Shown piece after piece: positions 61,840 through 64,000 of a stretch of DNA of 64,000 nucleotides. The position numbers and the translations under genes are program-made. The first letter of the stretch is position 1; every line of letters starts with the position of its first letter. The stretch comes from Flavobacterium frigoris (GTDB lineage: Bacteria > Bacteroidota > Bacteroidia > Flavobacteriales > Flavobacteriaceae), in contig NZ_FOFZ01000002.1 in NCBI RefSeq assembly GCF_900111075.1, positions 124,001-188,000 on the forward strand, written 5' to 3'. A model generated the notes under the pieces. That model worked only from the letters and a program-made list of their open reading frames with translations. It was not told the origin of the DNA and did no database searches.

Positions 61840-62988
61840 TTGAGCTCTCCTTTTTCCTTTCAAATTTATTCTTCCGTTAAAAATATTCCTTCAGATTGGG
61901 ACTCGTTGGCGGCAAACAACCTATTTCTTTCTCGTGCTTACTTAGAGACATTAGCTGTTTCGGCTCCAAAAAATATGCAGTGTCATTTTATCGGACTTTT
62001 TCTTAATGACCAATTAGTTGGGATAGCAATGACGCAGTATATCAATTTAAGTGAGCTAAACTCCTTTGGAGAAAGAGATCACTGTCTAAAAACAATAGTA
62101 CGCGACTTTGTCTTTAAAAATTTCAGTTCGAATGTCCTAGTGATGGGTAACAATATGCTGACTGGTCAAAACGGATGGTGTTTCGGGTCAAAATTGCCAG
62201 CATCAGAAGGATTAGCTTTATTAAAAAAAGCGACTGAGGAGTTAAAGATTAATTTCCACGCAAACGGTATAAAAATACATCTTACAATCTTTAAAGATTT
62301 TGCTGAAGAAAGAGTTTCGTTTTTTAAAATACCCGAGTTTAAATTGTTTTTCCTGTTTACAACCCAACCTAATATGATTTTCAATATTAGGAATTCCTGG
62401 TCTAGCTTTGATGATTATATAGCGGACCTATCTAAAAAATACCGCGATCAATACAAAAGAGCTCGAAAAAAAGCGGAAGGAATTTCGAAAAGGAAGTTAT
62501 CTCTTGAAGAAATCACGAATTACAATGAAAGAATATTTGAATTGTATATGAATGTGGCTAAGAACGCGCCGTTCAATACTTTTTATTTAACTGAAAATCA
62601 TTTTAAAACTTTAAAAACAGTATTAAAAGACAAATTTCTTTTTTATGGATACTTTGTTGGCGATGAACTAATTGGATTCAATACACTGATAAAAAACGGA
62701 ACTGATATTGATACCTATTTTCTAGGTTATGACGAATTCTACCAACGCGAAAAAATGTTATACCTGAACATGCTCTACGACATGATAGGCTTCTCCATTA
62801 ACAAAGGATACAGCCGTATTATTTTTGCTAGAACAGCATTAGAAATTAAAAGTTCTGTGGGAGCAAAACCCATGGATATGTTTGGAATGATGCAACATAG
62901 CAATCCTATTTTAAATCTGTTCGTCTCCAAAACTTTTCGCTATTTTGAACCTAAAATGGAATGGAAGCAACGCAATCCCTTTAAATAA
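61840..62988 (+). CDS. GNAT-fold acyltransferase-like protein
   Basis: The 382-residue frame has a TTG start at 61840; an in-frame stop at 61825 and no nearby ATG leave no better choice. The protein resembles the peptidogalycan/BioF2-like GNAT proteins: an N-terminal GNAT-like half (SDWDSLAANNLFLSRAYLE) and a C-terminal half with KKYRDQYKRARKKAEG, NAPFNTFYLTENHF and FLGYDEFYQREKMLYLNMLY. Such proteins transfer acyl or aminoacyl groups; the acceptor is unknown. It converges with the lipid kinase gene after 7 bp. Confidence 0.75.
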   Translation: MSSPFSFQIYSSVKNIPSDWDSLAANNLFLSRAYLETLAVSAPKNMQCHFIGLFLNDQLVGIAMTQYINLSELNSFGERDHCLKTIVRDFVFKNFSSNVLVMGNNMLTGQNGWCFGSKLPASEGLALLKKATEELKINFHANGIKIHLTIFKDFAEERVSFFKIPEFKLFFLFTTQPNMIFNIRNSWSSFDDYIADLSKKYRDQYKRARKKAEGISKRKLSLEEITNYNERIFELYMNVAKNAPFNTFYLTENHFKTLKTVLKDKFLFYGYFVGDELIGFNTLIKNGTDIDTYFLGYDEFYQREKMLYLNMLYDMIGFSINKGYSRIIFARTALEIKSSVGAKPMDMFGMMQHSNPILNLFVSKTFRYFEPKMEWKQRNPFK

Positions 62989-62995
62989 AGAAACA

Positions 62996-63865
62996 TCAAG
63001 GAATAGCAACTTTTAATTTGTAAGGAGAAATAGCTACATTCAGTTCTGTTTCTCTACCACAATATTCCCCGTCAATTTGAAAACTTACCGGTGAATGCAA
63101 TTTAATATTCGCTCGATCAGTTGAAATAATTTCTACATCTCCAGATTCGATTGGTATATTACCGGTAATAATTTTAGCAAAAATGCTCAAATCCAAATTT
63201 TTCAAAACTACCAATTCAAACTTTCCATCATTCATTATGCCCTCGGGATTAATAACTACACCTGTTCCGTATTTTTTAGAATTGGCTATAACTATCATTT
63301 GCGCTATACATTCTATTATTTGACCATTAGCAGTAATTGTGGCTGTGAATGGTTCTTCTTTATCGGCTAACGTATTATAAACTTGTAAAGCATACCCTAA
63401 CTTTCCATGCACAGCACTATTCTCGTAGTTTTTTATGAGTTCTGCATTTAATCCTAGATCACTAAGATGTAAACTATTCTTATCATTTATAACGATCATA
63501 TCCATTTCCATAAATGCATAATGAAAAGCTATTGGCAGGCTTTCCTCCAGTTTTTTAGGAATATTTAAATCTGTAGCTAATCCATTAGCAGAACCAGCTG
63601 GTATTATTCCGAAAATAACATCTACGCCTTCCAATGCTTCAGCGACTAATTTTATGGTTCCATCACCTCCGGCTACAATAACCCTTTCCGGTTTGAATGT
63701 ATCATATAAGCTCTTTATTTTAGAAATATCATCAATAGCTGTAGTGGTAAACAACACAAAATTCAACCCTTCCTTATCTGCAAAAAGCGAAGTTGCTTCA
63801 ATGATTTCTGATTTGTCAATCCCTCCCGCAACAGGGTTCACAATCAATACAATATTATTTTTCAC
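62996..63865 (-). CDS. Diacylglycerol/lipid kinase family protein
   Basis: This 289-residue protein has the DAGK catalytic pattern: IVLIVNPVAGGIDKSEI at the N-terminus, VIVAGGDGTIKLVAEAL with the GGDGT nucleotide motif, and GIIPAGSANGLATDL. The C-terminal half (ISTDRANIKLHSPVSFQIDG) is the usual YegS-like beta domain. It phosphorylates diacylglycerol or a related lipid at the membrane. It diverges from an App1-like phosphatase gene, another lipid-linked family. Confidence 0.92.
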   Translation of the reverse strand: MKNNIVLIVNPVAGGIDKSEIIEATSLFADKEGLNFVLFTTTAIDDISKIKSLYDTFKPERVIVAGGDGTIKLVAEALEGVDVIFGIIPAGSANGLATDLNIPKKLEESLPIAFHYAFMEMDMIVINDKNSLHLSDLGLNAELIKNYENSAVHGKLGYALQVYNTLADKEEPFTATITANGQIIECIAQMIVIANSKKYGTGVVINPEGIMNDGKFELVVLKNLDLSIFAKIITGNIPIESGDVEIISTDRANIKLHSPVSFQIDGEYCGRETELNVAISPYKLKVAIP

Positions 63866-63930
63866 CGTTTTATTTCTTTTATTGATTAAAAATAATTAAT
63901 TTTCAACAGACTTCAAAAGTAGTAAACAAA

Positions 63931-64000
63931 ATGAAACCGATCCTAAAATTATATCGTGGTTATGCAAATGAGCAAGAACTAATTGTGATGGGACATGTTT
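63931..64000 (+). CDS. App1-like phosphatidate phosphatase domain protein, 5' end (partial)
   Basis: Only the first 23 codons are in the window, from ATG 63931 to the right edge: MKPILKLYRGYANEQELIVM then GHV. This opening resembles DUF2183/App1 phosphatases, whose N-terminal part precedes a DxDxT catalytic motif that would lie beyond the window. The divergent lipid kinase supports a lipid-phosphate role. The call rests on a short stretch. Confidence 0.55.
   Translation, partial: MKPILKLYRGYANEQELIVMGHV

Noticed and set aside
1..64000. CRISPR array, prophage, insertion sequence or conjugative element
   Set aside because: No regularly spaced direct repeats, no transposase, integrase, relaxase or phage structural genes were seen; only small intergenic repeats are present.

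Overview
The window is a stretch of low-GC chromosome that looks like a Flavobacterium or a close relative (Bacteroidota, Flavobacteriia). The evidence is a SusC/SusD pair, a secreted protein ending in a type IX secretion (T9SS) sorting domain, many families mostly confined to Bacteroidota (porin_10-type beta-barrel, GSCFA, DUF2851, DUF4230, DUF5522), promoters with the Bacteroidota box TAnnTTTG about 20 bp after a TTG or TTTG, and almost no Shine-Dalgarno sequences. No prophage, insertion sequence, CRISPR array or rRNA operon was seen. Most genes are ordinary chromosomal genes in short operons, and convergent pairs are often separated by perfect bidirectional hairpins.

Layout. 1-4.5 kb: end of an amino-acid permease, a PspC protein, a DUF2851 protein, a DnaQ-like exonuclease and a CBS-domain cysteine/cystathionine synthase. 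4.7-12.4 kb: a porin-like barrel and a SusC-SusD-lipoprotein uptake operon. 12.8-18.7 kb: rnhB, lipB, a lipoprotein, lysS, and an ECF sigma factor with a membrane partner. 18.8-25.4 kb: an unusual cysteine-rich 603-residue protein, then a putative copper locus (small CNGKC protein, MbnP-like lipoprotein, di-haem MbnH/MauG-like enzyme, outer-membrane protein with a DCDACGC motif) divergent from a Spy-like protein with a His/Met-rich tail. 25.4-36.8 kb: hemL, a LysM glucosaminidase, a PLP deaminase, the T9SS protein, a mini-HExxH protein, DUF5522, hutU, a truncated haemoglobin, a phytase-like lipoprotein and a ParE toxin-antitoxin pair. 36.9-42 kb: a repeat-rich spacer, a pterin-dependent aromatic amino-acid hydroxylase, and a hydrolase/acyl-CoA ligase pair. 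42-54.6 kb: DUF4230-GSCFA, alaS, an M23-MerR-LemA-TPM-TPM operon, a frameshifted SDR, der and era. 54.7-64 kb: two identical initiator tRNA genes, an LRR protein, a DUF1761 gene with an internal stop, a probable 2-oxoadipate to 2-hydroxyglutarate to 2-oxoglutarate module (HglS-like and YdiJ-like proteins) next to a divergent Lrp regulator, a pterin carbinolamine dehydratase, a GNAT protein, a lipid kinase and the start of an App1-like phosphatase.

How the genes work together. Amino-acid breakdown recurs: hutU (histidine), the aromatic hydroxylase with pterin carbinolamine dehydratase (phenylalanine), and HglS/YdiJ with Lrp (lysine). The most distinctive non-coding signal is a roughly 97-bp element that starts TAGCCCCGRTTG and carries an internal hairpin. 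The hairpin sequence differs completely between copies while pairing is kept. There are two clear copies (15454 and 23375) and two diverged ones (37320 and 46645); it may be the Flavo-1 RNA motif. A second dispersed element is a 25-bp-arm inverted repeat at 13593, with decayed relatives at 36944-37272. Two genes are broken by a single base: the SDR at 50788-51580 (one extra base) and DUF1761 at 56336-56818 (TGA where Trp is expected).
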